Notes: a model not told the origin generated them from the sequence alone. A stretch of 64,000 nt of DNA from Chrysomallon squamiferum (GCA_012295275.1 CM022665.1:48003564-48067563), one strand, 5' to 3'. Numbered from the stretch's first letter, positions 35,011-47,863 are shown. Numbers and translations are program-made.

Positions 35011-35530
35011 CAGGGCCGGGGCAAGGTTAGATTCTGCTGCCCCCCAGGTCTATATCAGTTTCAAAATTTAAAAACAATATTTTAAAAACATTTATTTTCA
35101 GCCTCCTTTCAGCGATCTCTAGAGGCGAGATTTTTCTGCGACGGACAATTAAATACCCCACGAGACCATTTCTTTCCTTGTTTATGCCATTAAAATAAGG
35201 AGTTACCGCCCTTAGTTTGGTTTCCGCGGCAAACTGAAGGTTTTGTAAACGCGTGATTCTTTGCATGTGAAAACACGCGAACCTAATTAGGTTCTTAAAG
35301 TTCCGTGTACGCGAGGTTTTCATTCACACGTTTTGCTTGTTCCCGGCAGCCTGAATCTACCCGATTATTTGTCCCTGTATGAATAAAACGAGGATAAAAA
35401 AATTACCTTCAATAAAACTGAAATTGATTTATTTATTTTTCAAAACTGTTGTTGGTTTGGAGAAATGCTCCCCCTGAAATCAGAGCCTAGGCTGCTGCCT
35501 AGTTTATCTGTGTGATAATCGCCGGATCTG
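35011..35530. mobile_element. Decayed non-autonomous hAT-type DNA transposon, about 520 bp
   Basis: The left end CAGGGCCGGGGCAAGG and the right end CGCCGGATCTG (reverse complement CAGATCCGGCG) resemble the CAGGGCCGG terminal inverted repeats of animal hAT elements. The subterminal CTAGGCTGCTGCCTAG on the right also fits that class. Flanking 8-mers ACTGAAGC (35003-35010) and TCTGAACC (35531-35538) agree at six of eight positions, as a decayed 8-bp target-site duplication would. The interior has no transposase. The reverse-strand open frame at 35027-35323 shows no recognisable domain. Confidence 0.5.
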
Positions 35531-35964
35531 TCTGAACCTAGGGCACTTCTCAGCCTTTGGTTGGTTGAAAGGTTTTTTTTTATTACAACTGTGTAATACC
35601 TCGGTCAAAATCGTGCATTGCATGATATTAAAGATAGTGAAAGCTCAACCGATACGAAAAAGGTGAGAAAAAAATAGTTTTTTTGTCTGATGTAAATGTA
35701 ACTGTTTGCTATTTTTGTAGGTGTATAGTGCTAGTGGGTGTATAGGAACTTATATAGGATGTTACATGTTTGTAGGTTAAGACATAGTTTTTGCATATGA
35801 GGATGAAAAAGTTGATTTCATCCCGCGCCCAAAAAATTGCGTGCGGGCATTTTTATGTGTGGAGCCTTTTGCTGAACCAGGAAGCGGTCCGAGTATTGAA
35901 CCAGCAGTCGAAATGTTGCGACATCTGGCGCTGCAGAACAAGTGTGTGGTTTGATATTGTGCAG

Positions 35965-36370
35965 CGAGACTTGAAGTGGAAAGTTCAGGTCCCATCAACA
36001 GAACTCCTCGTCACAGAGACGTCACTGACACGTCACAGAGACGTCACAGTGACGTCACAGACAGCAGGAACACTATGGAACCTGACAATCAGCACTGTGC
36101 TCCACCCGAATCCGCAAGTGAAGATTTCGAACCTGACAATGGAGACCATGAGTCGTGATCCGAGAGACCCAGAGAGAAGAGCGTCACCAGGACTCGACAT
36201 TGATGTCCTCTCTGAAACCAGTCGACGCTTCTACAAATCAGTAAATAACCAGACACACAACTTCAAACACCGCCAGGACTCGACATTGATGTCCTCTCTG
36301 AAACCAGTCGACGCTTCTACAAATCAGTAAACAACCAGACACACAAATTCAAACACCGCCACAGATGAGG
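35965..36370 (+). other. Coding-like island of unknown nature with internal 86-bp duplication
   Basis: After a plausible acceptor (ATATTGTGCAG) one frame runs to a TGA at about 36156-36158, with a polar, acidic composition (EPDNQHCAPPESASEDFEPD). A second frame then continues (GLDIDVLSETSRRFYKSVNN) through about 36270. An 86-bp segment starting at 36189 is repeated at 36275; 86 is not a multiple of three, so the copies are in different frames. TGACGTCA-like sites cluster at about 36018-36060. No family was recognised, and no upstream exons or start were found. It could be a terminal exon, a pseudogene fragment or a regulatory island. Confidence 0.3.
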
Positions 36371-37586
36371 ACTGACATTCAGTTGACTTTCGAGGTGACA
36401 CAGTCAGATATCCTAAATCAAAAATGACGAATCATATGTTGGAAAGCTTCAACTTATATGTGGATCTGGACAATGTTACTGACACAATGAATATGCTATT
36501 TTGAATCGATGTTTATTCCTTCCTTCCTTTTTTATCTTCTAATCTTAGTTTTAAATCTACATCTCATCTCAGTCTCAGTTAGGCGAAAGATAATGAAATT
36601 TAAATGGAATTGACAAAGGATACTCGGAATTTCCTACCCTGAGTCACTTTGTCCTTACACTGAACCCGGGTTCTGTCTAAATGACGGGGCCCTGAACTGA
36701 ACTTTTGTCAGTATTTTTTATTTCGTCCATAAAACTTGCAGCTTTTAAGTTAAACCTTTTGTTTTTACTTTACGGGGGTCTTAGGGAATCTAACATCTGT
36801 CTGTCCATCTGGACTGAGCGATGAGAGTCACGGGGAGGTACAGTTCCCCTGTTTACAGAAAATGTGGCCTTTCATGTTTACTGATACAACTTGAACTTAT
36901 CATCGAGAATTGTTTCTAAAGACGAGCACACAGTCAGATTATCATTGTCAATGTACACGAGTGGGTTTTACGTATTAAATCTGTTCTCGGAGATGCTGGC
37001 TGAACATAGATACTGTTAACACAGTGAACTCGTCTCACTTCCATTTAAAAATCATGTATTGAAACAAGGCTTACTGATCAGTACTTAATACTGATAACTC
37101 GGCCAGAGCTTCAGATCATGAACTATTTAAAAATTACTGCTACACTCAAGATTTACAGAGAGAAAACACTGCTGCCCATTGTCACGGTTTTCACATTCAG
37201 ATAATAATCTTCTTACTGAAACGAGCAGAAAGAAAAGTATACTACTAGCAGACAGAATATGTCCACTGTACAATAATTATGAAACAGACACGAGTTTCAT
37301 TATATATTTACATGTATGTTTTTAAGAATCAAAAGAACCGTTACCTATATTTTCTGTCAGTCTAAACCAAAGTGTTCGTAAGATTTATAAATGATTTAAC
37401 TCAACAAAAAAAAGATGGCTATTTAAAAAAAAAAAAAAAAAAAAAAAAAATAAAATGCTATGTTTTCCAGTTTAATCATGGTTTGTATTCCTAATCCTCT
37501 GTCTTATCTGTTATATATTTCTATACTTCATTGTAAATCACCATCTTGTTAAAATTATATTAACTGTTGTATGTAAATATCCTCAT

Positions 37587-37603
37587 AAGCCGAAACACGG
37601 CTT
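37587..37603 (+). other. Perfect hairpin AAGCCG-AAACA-CGGCTT, possible retroelement 3' tail
   Basis: A 6-bp stem and 5-nt loop, followed by GAGTGTAATGAAATTCAGTT. Terminal hairpins of this sort occur at the 3' ends of CR1/L2-type LINEs. No reverse transcriptase frame was seen upstream, so this is only a suggestion. Confidence 0.25.
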
Positions 37604-37629
37604 GAGTGTAATGAAATTCAGTTCACTTA

Positions 37630-39128
37630 GGCTGTCGTGAACGTAGCTGCATGGTGACGACACGATCTCTTTCTTTGGTTTGACATACGTCGTGCCACAA
37701 GTAACAAGTTATACTTTCATCTGTCACACTGCTTTCACAGTCACTGAAACATCTGCTCTTTTCAACAGTTATGTTTACACACGAACCACATAGAAATACG
37801 TGAGGTAAATTTTAAACGCCTGTCAATATTCAATTGTTTTCTTCAGCGCGTAAAATTTAATGGTTATTTTACTTAATGACAGCACGCGTTGAATATTAAA
37901 ACTTTATGTTTATATATTTAATGACAGCATCTGTTGAATGTTAAAACTTTATGTTAATTATTAATGACTACACGTTTAATGTTAAAACTTTATGTTAATT
38001 ATTAACGACAGTACACGTTTAATGTTAAAATTTTATGTTAATTATTAATGACAGTACACGTTTAATGTTAAAACTTGATGGTATTTTTTTAAATAAAAGA
38101 ACGTATAACAATGTTAAAATATGTTAATTAATGTTAGTATACGTATAATGTTAGAATATGATGTTAATTAATGATAGTGTATGTATAATGTTAAATTTAT
38201 GTTAATTAATGTTAGTATATGTATAATGTTAGAATATGATGTTAATTAATGATAGTGTATGTATAATGTTAAATTTATGTTAATTAATAATAGTGTACGT
38301 ATAATGTTCAAATATGATGTTAATTAATGATAGTATACGTATAACGTTAAAATACCATGTTAATTAATGATAGCATACGTATAATGTTAAAACTTTATGT
38401 TACTTAATAATGATAATAATTATAAAACTTTACGTTACCTAACGATGGTATTACATAACGTTAAAACGAAGTTATTTAACAGTGCTAAACCGCGTTGTTA
38501 CACGAGAAGGACGGAGACATTCTATCACACTGTCTGTGATGCATTGCCGGTTTGTGTCTCGTTATCGATTGCACAGACGTTTTGGGCAGTTCTTCATTTT
38601 GTCCGCTGTTAAGAAATATTTTCACATGTCTTTGCGGCGAGGTTAAACGTGAGACGTGTTATGTTACTGCGCTGTACCGTACTGCACGGAATCACTCAAG
38701 CGGAAGGTTGCACTAGACACACTGAAGTGAAAGGAACAATACACGTCTGCTGCAGGAACTCTGGGGGCGTGTTTCCCCCCACACACAAAAAACTGTAAGT
38801 CTATTGATTTGTTATCAGCGGCAGGAAAAACGTTTCCACGAAACCACGACAACACGTATCTCAGTGTTGTCTGCTTCTTCATCTTCTTCTGCTTCTTCTT
38901 CTTCTTCTCTTCTTCTTCTTCTTCTTATTATTATTATTATTATTCTTATTATTATTATTATTATTATTGTTGTTGTTGTCGTCGTCGTCGTTGTCGTCGC
39001 CATCTTTGTTATTATTATTAGTAGTAGTATTAGTACTACCACCATCATTATCATCATCATCGTTGTCATCGTCATTATTATTATTATTATTACTATTATT
39101 ACTACTAGTAGTAGTAGCAGTAGCAGCA

Positions 39129-39182
<54 letters not shown>

Positions 39183-39549
39183 ATTATTATTACTATTATA
39201 ATAATTATTATTACTATTATTATTATTATTACTATTATACGCCTCCATTGTATGAAACGTGATACGTCATAATCCGCCATGAAGTGTTTTAATACCCCAG
39301 TGATACACAGTCACACTTTACGTGTATGAAACTGATAGATATGTCACTGTGTGTAATACTGTCTGGAATGTTATTACATTGTTGTGCTATAGACATCTGT
39401 GTACATAACATCATATAAGTTATATAAATATCTTTTATATAAAATATATATATATTAATTAATAAACAACATTTATTATAATAAAAATGTAGATAAATAA
39501 AGATACACGTTTAAAAATGTTATAATAACCGAAACGTTTAGTCGTTATT

Positions 39550-39586
<37 letters not shown>

Positions 39587-40365
39587 TTATTTTGTTTTCT
39601 TTATTCTTTTTTATATTATTTACATACACACACATATAAAACGAATATATATATATATATATTCGTTTTTTCTTTTTTTTTCTTTCATAATCTAAGAAAA
39701 AATTATTAACAAACCAAAGCAGCAGCTGTAATGCTCTGCTGTATTACGTTAATAACATCATCAACGACGTCACCCTGGGATTTACGTGTGTAAGGAAAGG
39801 TAGATAATTCAGTCAGGTTATAATCGCGGTTTACTCTGGACAATTTCAGTTGTAATCAACTTTTTGTTAACATCGACCAAACTGACTGCATTCTGTTATA
39901 TCCAGAGACGGAATTTAGAAAAAAAAACTACAAAAAAAAAAACTACAAAAAAAACAAACAACAAAAATCAAAAATCAAATAAATAAATAAATTTTTAAGG
40001 ACTTTATCAAATCTCTAGTTTTAGGTAATTTATTTTTAATAAAACAATCCGAAATTTTTTTATCATATTTTTTCCTTTTACTAATAAGTTTATTTGATTA
40101 CAAAATACACGTTGTTATTTTTAATTTGGACATGACTATATGTTCTGAATATAAAGCAATATCTAATTAACTTACTTAATTGAAACAATACACTGCAGCA
40201 ATGGCAAAGTACTTAACATGCATATAAACAGTGTAAGCTGAACTTGTTAAAAAAAAATACAGTATGTGTCTGCTATAAATATTACACTGTGTCTGTTACT
40301 GATCATTTTATGTAATACCAGCATGAACGATATCGTTTGAATATTCTAGGTTGCTTTACCTCAGA
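37630..40365. other. Repeat-rich non-coding region upstream of the GT7 gene
   Basis: Repeats of GTTAATTAATGATAGTRTAC plus GTATAATGTTAAA lie at about 37900-38400. A compound TTC/TTA/GTT/ATC trinucleotide block lies at 38880-39240; it opens frames on both strands that are artefacts. A TTTA tract lies at about 39546-39583 and an AT tract at 39643-39660. A moderately GC-rich stretch at about 38440-38800 has no recognisable gene. Confidence 0.65.
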
Positions 40366-40397
40366 TGACGTCATAAGACATCGCTAGAATGACGTCA
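40366..40397. promoter_or_regulatory. Two palindromic CRE motifs at alternative exon 1a
   Basis: TGACGTCA occurs at 40366-40373 and again at 40390-40397, where it overlaps the start codon (ATGACGTCACC). TTACGTCA variants follow in the exon at about 40460 and 40570. The sites suggest a CREB/ATF-responsive promoter, which is inferred from motif only. Confidence 0.4.
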
Positions 40398-40809
40398 CCG
40401 GTTTGCGGCTATCTTGTGACAGCCAGGCGGACTTTCTATTGCTTTCAAGCAGTGGCTGGTTACGTCATCAGATCCCAGACTCGGCTCATGTCGACACTGT
40501 CTGCACGGCTAAGAAGGATGTCGGTGTTTTGCTCCACTAATGTGCCTTTGCTGTGCACAATATGTGCTTACGTCACAATCAGCAGCGGTTTAATGGTGTT
40601 GTTGTTCGTCGTGTGCTACACAGCCGTCTCCTCGCACATATACAGACTGCTGCACAGTGACAACGTCGTAGACATCAACAACGTAGTTCTGGCAAACGAG
40701 GTGTACGTGAAAAGGATATCGTCCATCATTGACAGCATGAAGTCCCAGAATCCAGTGTTTAGTGACGTCACAAAACTCACATCGTGTCCCACAATTCCAG
40801 TCGACCTTG
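40389..40809 (+). CDS. Alternative first exon (1a) of the GT7 glycosyltransferase gene
   Basis: 421 nt, 140 codons plus one base (phase 1), ending at CTTG/GTGAGT. It encodes a basic N-terminal region, a hydrophobic anchor at residues ~53-80 (VPLLCTICAYVTISSGLMVL...) and a stem. An in-frame Met34 (40488) would give a short cytoplasmic tail typical of type II Golgi enzymes. Joined to the exon at 51134 its end reads SCPTIPVDLEGPVDV, which fits the C-P-x-x-x-P-x-L-x-G-P stem/catalytic junction of B4GALTs. It could also belong to a different, unseen transcript, but the phase and junction motif favour this gene. Confidence 0.68.
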
Positions 40810-42518
40810 GTGAGTACTTGATATGTTTATCTGTTTACCACTTCCGTGGATTACAACTAATTACACCATTAATCTACTTAGTGTCTACACCTGTTCTAGT
40901 CTTGTTACTCGTTTAGCAAGACCGCCTACACTTAGTCTACTAATTTTACTAGTTTTCTCTTTAGTGAGATTTATTTGTGTTTTTATTGTAGTCATACATA
41001 CAGACATACACAAGTACGTACATATACATACATACACACAGATATATACACACATACACACACATACATACACATACATAAACCCATATACATAATACAT
41101 ACATATACACATATACATATTATATATACACACACATGCATGCATACACACATACATCCATACATATATTCATATATACATATATACATATATACATGCA
41201 TACATACACACACTTATACATACATGTATACACTCATACACGTAACATACATAAATTTAGCAGAAGAGACAATAACAACTATTACATGATGACAAGGAAA
41301 TCAGCGTTGTAGATTGTGTTGTTGTTTTGTACAGATTATCTATGAGATTGAATAACACGTAACAGGAAATCAGCTTTGAACTTTGTGCTGTTGTTTTATA
41401 CACGTTATCTATGAGACTGAATAACACAATACATCATATCAAGAAAATCAGCTTTGAAATGAGATTGAATAACAAACGTGTCTAAACCAAATTTCTTATC
41501 CACAATAACAGATTATGAATTATTTTATTTTTATGAGGTTTAAAATTTTCATTTTAAAACTGAGGCCTATAAAGCGAGGGGGGGGGGTATTCATTCTGTA
41601 CAAACTGATGAGGCCACACAATAAATGTTGACATTTTGCCCATTGACATTAAGACCATTCACATACGTTGACATTTTTTCAGTTGACAATAAGTCCATTC
41701 ACATACTGACCGTCGACATTTTTTCTGTTGATATTTTGTGCGTTGGAATTTTTTCTGTTGACATTACGCTTGTTCACATATTGCCTGTTGACATATTGAC
41801 TGTTGACACTTTGTATGTTGATATTTTGTGTGTTGATATTTTGTGTGTTGATATTTTGTATGTTGATATTGCCCGTTCACATGTTAACCGTTGACATTTT
41901 GTCTGAACCCCAGTTTAGAAAGATTGTCCGTACTCAGTCTGTGTTGTAAGCCTCCTGTCTAGACAGTTATTATAATCTTACATTCACTTTCATCTCAACA
42001 TAATATCAAATAAAATATTTAATTATATATTTATTTATATATTTATTATATATTTATTTATATATTTATTATATACTTATTTATATATTTATTATATATT
42101 TATTTACTTATTTACTTACTTAATCACTGATTTAATTTATTTTCTTTCTTTCTTTCTTAGCTCTACTTACCTTTTTATCATTTGTTTGTATTCTTTTTAT
42201 CATTTGTTTGTATTCTTTTCATCATCTGTTTTTATTCTTTTTATCATCTGTTTTTATTCTTTTTATCATCTGTTTGTATTCTTTTTATCATTTGTTTGTA
42301 TTCTTTTTATCATTTGTTTGTATTCGCTTTCTGCACACATTCGCATCATCACGTGGCTTCTTTCTTGACTCACAAACTCCGTCCGCAGTTTCTCTAATAA
42401 TTTATAAATGTCAAATTACAACAAGTATTTCTTCATCGGTAAACAAATATTTTCACCCTTGTGATCATGATTTACCCTGAATCTAACAAAATGTTTCTTG
42501 CCAACAGCAGCAAGCCAG

Positions 42519-42557
<39 letters not shown>

Positions 42558-42579
42558 CATGCTGTGTAACCATTCTGTG
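40810..42579. other. Intron between alternative first exons, mostly simple repeats
   Basis: Contains an ACATACAT/ATACACAC tract (about 40993-41245), degenerate GTTGACATTTT repeats (41630-41900), an ATATTTATTTAT tract (42018-42115), a 22-bp TTTGTTTGTATTCTTTTTAT array (about 42175-42330) and a CA tract (42513-42552). Confidence 0.75.
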
Positions 42580-43070
42580 CCTTCGGTGCAGGGTTCGTTG
42601 CTATAGAAACCGCCATTCCGCGAGCGCGGTGCGGCGCGTATTGATCGCGCGGAGTTTCACGTGTGTAGAGCCCCGCCAGACGCTTCACCGCCAAGTCCGT
42701 TCCACTCGCAGGCGAGAGAGAGAGAGAGCTTCAACTTTCCCTTTTCATTTCCCTCCGCGCTTTCTTCTCCTCAGCGTGTCAGTCGATATCTGGCTGTCGT
42801 ATAAATGCTGAATGTCGTCGTAGTGGCGCTCACTCCAGCGACTGGAGAGCACGCAGTATCGGAGAGAGGCAGACGCGTGGCGGGCTGCTAGCAGTGTTCA
42901 CAGACTCGCACTTCTCGGCCGTCGAGCTCGCTGATAAAAACATGTGTACGGAGTAACATGCCCAGCATCTTGGATTCGGTTGAACACGGGAACGCACTGT
43001 ACGGGAGATGTGGGATGAAAGGGGATAGAGAAGACCGCCCAGTCACGCAGTCCAGAGGGCAAGGGGGAGA
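42580..43070 (+). promoter_or_regulatory. CpG-rich promoter / 5' UTR of exon 1b
   Basis: Base composition shifts abruptly to GC- and CpG-rich (CCGCGAGCGCGGTGCGGCGC at about 42617), unlike the AT-rich surroundings. The shift continues through the coding part of exon 1b. A GA tract lies at 42715-42728. No TATA box was identified. Confidence 0.55.
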
Positions 43071-43122
43071 ATGCTTAAGAAGAAGGGTCTCCCCCCAGTG
43101 TCGGGCGAAGTTGTCATTTTAA
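42958..43122 (+). promoter_or_regulatory. Upstream ORF overlapping the exon 1b start codon
   Basis: An ATG at 42958 with A at -3 opens a 54-codon frame that passes through the main start at 43071 in another frame and stops at 43122. A 4-codon uORF (42942-42956) lies just before it. If both are in the mRNA they would reduce initiation at 43071. Confidence 0.4.
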
Positions 43123-43524
43123 CGCTGTGTCTGGTGTTGGTGCTGATCACGCTGTCGCAGATTCTCGTCGTCCACCACAAGTTCAGTGGGAGGTACGCCA
43201 AGGTGACGCGAACTCGCGGACCTCGGGCCCGACACGAACTTCGTCAGCTGGAGCGGAGTCTGGCGAGTCTGATGCGACAGAACATCCCCTCCCTGCAGCA
43301 GCACTCGCAGCTCCTCCGTAACCAGGTGTTTGTCAGCCGCATTTCTCAACTCATCCACAAGTCAGCCGCGGAGACAGTGGTTAGTCTGTCTGACAGCAAC
43401 AGCAGCAACAACAACTCTTCTCGCGGATTTAAAACATCGTCTTCCAAACCTGCCGTCTGTGCCGTTGTGCCTGATTCATTAAGTAAGTACACGCGAACCC
43501 AGATATTTACTATTTAATAGTATA

Positions 43525-43579
<55 letters not shown>

Positions 43580-44537
43580 CATTATCATACGTGTAAAAAG
43601 AAACTGTTTATGTTTAATGACGGTATTTTCATGTCCGCACTACGCTACTTAACTGTTCATTCAAATTAATTTAATCATACGTTATAAAATTCAAGAGCAT
43701 CTCGAAACTGTTTATGTTTAATGACGGTATTTTCATGTCCGCACTACGCTACTTAACTGTTCAGTACTTAACAAATTAATTTAATCATCACAATTATAAT
43801 AATTCAAGAGCATCTCGCAAACTGGCTAATACATTAATGATACATAACGAGCACTGGCAACTCGTGCAAACTGCTGGAAATTATTTTTAATTAACAGTGT
43901 GATAATTTAGGTCGTTTTGAAACACCTATCCAGTGACACGGGATAAATACAAACAGTCGTAGACTTGACCCTGGTCATTTCAGACAGAAAGGAAATACAA
44001 ACAGAATTCGAAATTTAAGATGTACTTTCACTGCAAATAAAACTTTTAATCTACGGTTGTAACGTCATACGTATGGTTCGGGGGGCAGGCGTATAGCTAG
44101 AGAAGAAACCCGATGTGATTACGTGAATACTGTTGTTTTTTAATTAACAGAATTCGATAATTTATAGACGTCTTTCAAGTAATTTGAAAGCTCCTATTAT
44201 TACAGACATTGGTAAGCGAGTTTTGTACTGAAATACAAACAGAATTCGATAATTTATAGATGTCTCAGGCCATCCGTAATAATCTCCGCTTTTAATTCAA
44301 ACGTACGAGTCAGGGCAGCAAATTTATGCGTTATCATACTCAGATTATATATATTAAACACAAGCTGGTATAAAAAGATACATCAGTATATCAGATGTCA
44401 GCATTAAAGCTGTTTCAAACACTGAATATATTAATCAGCACTAGTAATGCATAAATCAGTGTAATGAACACATGAATCAACTTATTAAGTAGGTAAATTA
44501 AAATATTAAATGCATGAATCAAGGTAGCAAATATATG

Positions 44538-44568
<31 letters not shown>

Positions 44569-47500
44569 TTATATGTGTGTGTGTATAGCTATATCACATA
44601 TATATAGATATATATATACATATTTTAGTATTATGATTATTATTATTATATATGTGTGTGTATAAAAATATATATATATATACAAACACATATATAATAA
44701 TAATAATAAAATATACACACACATACATATATGCACATACACACATATATACACACACACGTTTGTGACTACTCATTTATGAATGATGTCAGTGTAGAGT
44801 GGGTGGGTGGATGTTTTTCATGTACGTTTTAGTGCGGGTGAACGTGTTTACAACGTATAATATTACAACGTATAATATTACAACCTATAAAGGTGTAAGT
44901 TTTAGTTCTTGTATTGTTAGAACGTTTAAAGGTGTGAGTTTTAGTTTGTATATTGTTAGAATGTACAAAGATGTAAGTTTTAGTTTGTATATTATTAGAA
45001 TGTACAAAGATATAAGTTTTAGTTTGTATATTGTTAGAATGTACCAAGATGTAAGTTTTAGTTTGTATATTATTAGAATGTTTAAAGATGTGAGTTTTAG
45101 TTTGTATATTGTTAGAACGTTTAAAGGTGTGAGTTTTAGTTTGTATATTGTTAGAATGTTTAAAGGTGTGAGTTTTAGTTTGTATATTATTAGAACGTTT
45201 AAAGGTGTGAGTTTTAGTTTGTATATTATTAGAACGTTTAAAGGTGTGAGTTTTAGTTTGTATATTGTTAGAATGTACAAAGGTGTGAGTTTTAGTTTGT
45301 ATATTATTAGAACGTTTAAAGGTGTGAGTTTTAGTTTGTATATTGTTAGAATGTACAAAGGTGTGAGTTTTAGTTTGTATATTGTTAGAATGTACAAAGG
45401 TGTGAGTTTTAGTTTGTATATTGTTAGAATGTTTAAAGATGTAAGTTTTAGTTTGTATATTGTTAGAATGTACAAAGATGTAAGTTTTAGTTTGTATATT
45501 GTTAGAATGTTTAAAGGTGTGAGTTTTAGTTTGTATATTATTAGAACGTTTAAAGGTGTGAGTTTTAGTTTGTATATTGTTAGAATGTACAAAGATGTGA
45601 GTTTTATTTTGTATATTGTTAGAATGTACAAAGGTGTGAGTTTTAGTTTGTATATTATTAGAACGTTTAAAGGTGTGAGTTTTAGTTTGTATATTGTTAG
45701 AATGTACAAAGGTGTGAGTTTTAGTTTGTATATTGTTAGAATGTACAAAGGTGTGAGTTTTAGTTTGTATATTATTAGAACGTTTAAAGGTGTGAGTTTT
45801 ATTTTGTATATTGTTAGAATGTACAAAGATGTGAGTTTTAGTTTGTATATTGTTAGAATGTACAAAAATGTAAGTTTTAGTTTGTATATAGTTTGTATAT
45901 TGTTAGAATGTACAAAGATGTGAGTTTTAGTTTGTATATTGTTAGAATGTTTAAAGGTGTGAGTTTTAGTTTGTATATTGTTAGAATGTACAAAGGTGTG
46001 AGTTCTAGTTTGTATATTGTTAGAATGTTTAAAGATGTAAGTTTTATTTTGTATATTGTTAGAACGTTTAAAGGTGTGAGTTTTATTTTGTATATTATTA
46101 GAATGTTTAAAGGTGTGAGTTTTAGTTTGTATATTGTTAGAATGTTTAAAGGTGTGAGTTTTATTTTGTATATTGTTAGAATGTTTAAAGGTATGAGTTT
46201 TATTTTGTATATTGTTAGAATGTTTAAAGGTGTAAGTTTTATTTTGTATATTGTTAGAATGTTTAAAGGTGTGAGTTTTAGTTTGTATATTGTTAGAATG
46301 TTTAAAGGTGTGAGTTTTATTTTGTATATTGTTAGAATGTTTAAAGGTATGAGTTTTATTTTGTATATTGTTAGAATGTTTAAAGGTGTAAGTTTTATTT
46401 TGTATATTGTTAGAATGTACAAAGGTGTGAGTTTTAGTTTGTATATTATTAGAACGTTTAAAGGTGTGAGTTTTATTTTGTATATTATTAGAATATACAA
46501 AGATGTAAGTTTTAGTTTGTATATTATTAGAACGTTTAAAGGTGTGAGTTTTATTTTGTATATTATTAGAATATACAAAGATGTAAGTTTTAGTTTGTAT
46601 ATTGTTAGAACGTTTAAAGGTGTGAGTTTTAGTTTGTATATTATTAGAATATACAAAGTTGTAAGTTTTATTTTGTATATTATTAGAACGTTTAAAGGTG
46701 TGAGTTTTAGTGTTGAATGTATATTATTAGAATGAATAATGGTGTGTGGGAAGTGTTAATTTTGCCACTCATGTAAATGCAGGGTGGGTTTGAGATATCA
46801 CAATGATTTAAGTGTCTGAATGATGATTTAAGTGTCTGAATGATGATTTAAGTGTCTGAATGATAGGTGTAACGAGGCTGTTGTTACACTACAGATGAAA
46901 GAAAACTAACTTGTAACGCAACCGACGTAACCCACGCATTCGCCGTAATCAAATTTTTAAAAGTCACGTAGCGCGTTGTCATGGAAACAGAGCAAGGTTT
47001 TCAATCACGTGCAAGAAGAAATGAAGCCGCCTGACGTTTTCGTTTTTAAATTTTTTTTTTTTTTTTTTTTTTTGCAATCAATAAATGTACGAGTGATCTT
47101 GTTGAACAGTGATGGAGAACGGAAATCAGCAGTCTCACTGCAGCTGTTCAGTTCTTATTTTATTATTTTTATTATTGTTGTTGTTGCTATTATCGTTTTA
47201 TACGACCTCAAGAGTACACAGCTATGAATGACAAGTTCAGTTAGCACTCGAAAACATGTTTCGTTCATTCATTCATTCATTCATTCATTCAATTATTTAT
47301 TTTATTTTATTTTATTTTATTTTATATTATTTTAATTATTAGTAGTAGTATATTCATTTTCATTATTACTGATGTTGTTGTTGTTGTTGCTGTTACAAAC
47401 TGTTATTGTTTCTGCTGTTGATGTCATTGTTGTTGGTTGTGGTGATGGTGGTGGTGTTCATGTTAATCATATTTATGTTACGTTAAATAAAACACGGGCG

Positions 47501-47679
47501 GATATTTTAAAGCGATTTTCAAAGAAAAAAACAGAGCGTCTGTCGAATACTCTAATTACACACTCGAAACAAAACATCACTGGTGTGTTGTTGTTGATCC
47601 AGCTTAATGTAGTTACTCTCTTCCAATGAAAAACAGTATAACGCTAAATGACAGATTAATAGTTTTATTGATTTTTAAT

Positions 47680-47717
<38 letters not shown>

Positions 47718-47823
47718 TATATTAATAAAAATAATATTATTATAATAGTTATTATTATTATTATTTTATTATTATTTTACTGTTATTATTGTTATTATTA
47801 TTTTACTGTTATTATTGTTATTA

Positions 47824-47863
<40 letters not shown>

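Noticed and set aside
35027-35323. 98-codon reverse-strand frame as a transposase fragment
   Set aside because: It falls inside the putative hAT element, but no transposase motif is recognisable.
38804-39280. Open frames of 70-152 codons on both strands
   Set aside because: Compound trinucleotide microsatellite; homopolymeric Ser/Leu/Ile/Tyr/Asn composition.
44799-46735. Four open frames of 259-374 codons as possible proteins
   Set aside because: A 39-bp intronic minisatellite; frames are open on both strands simply because the unit lacks stops.
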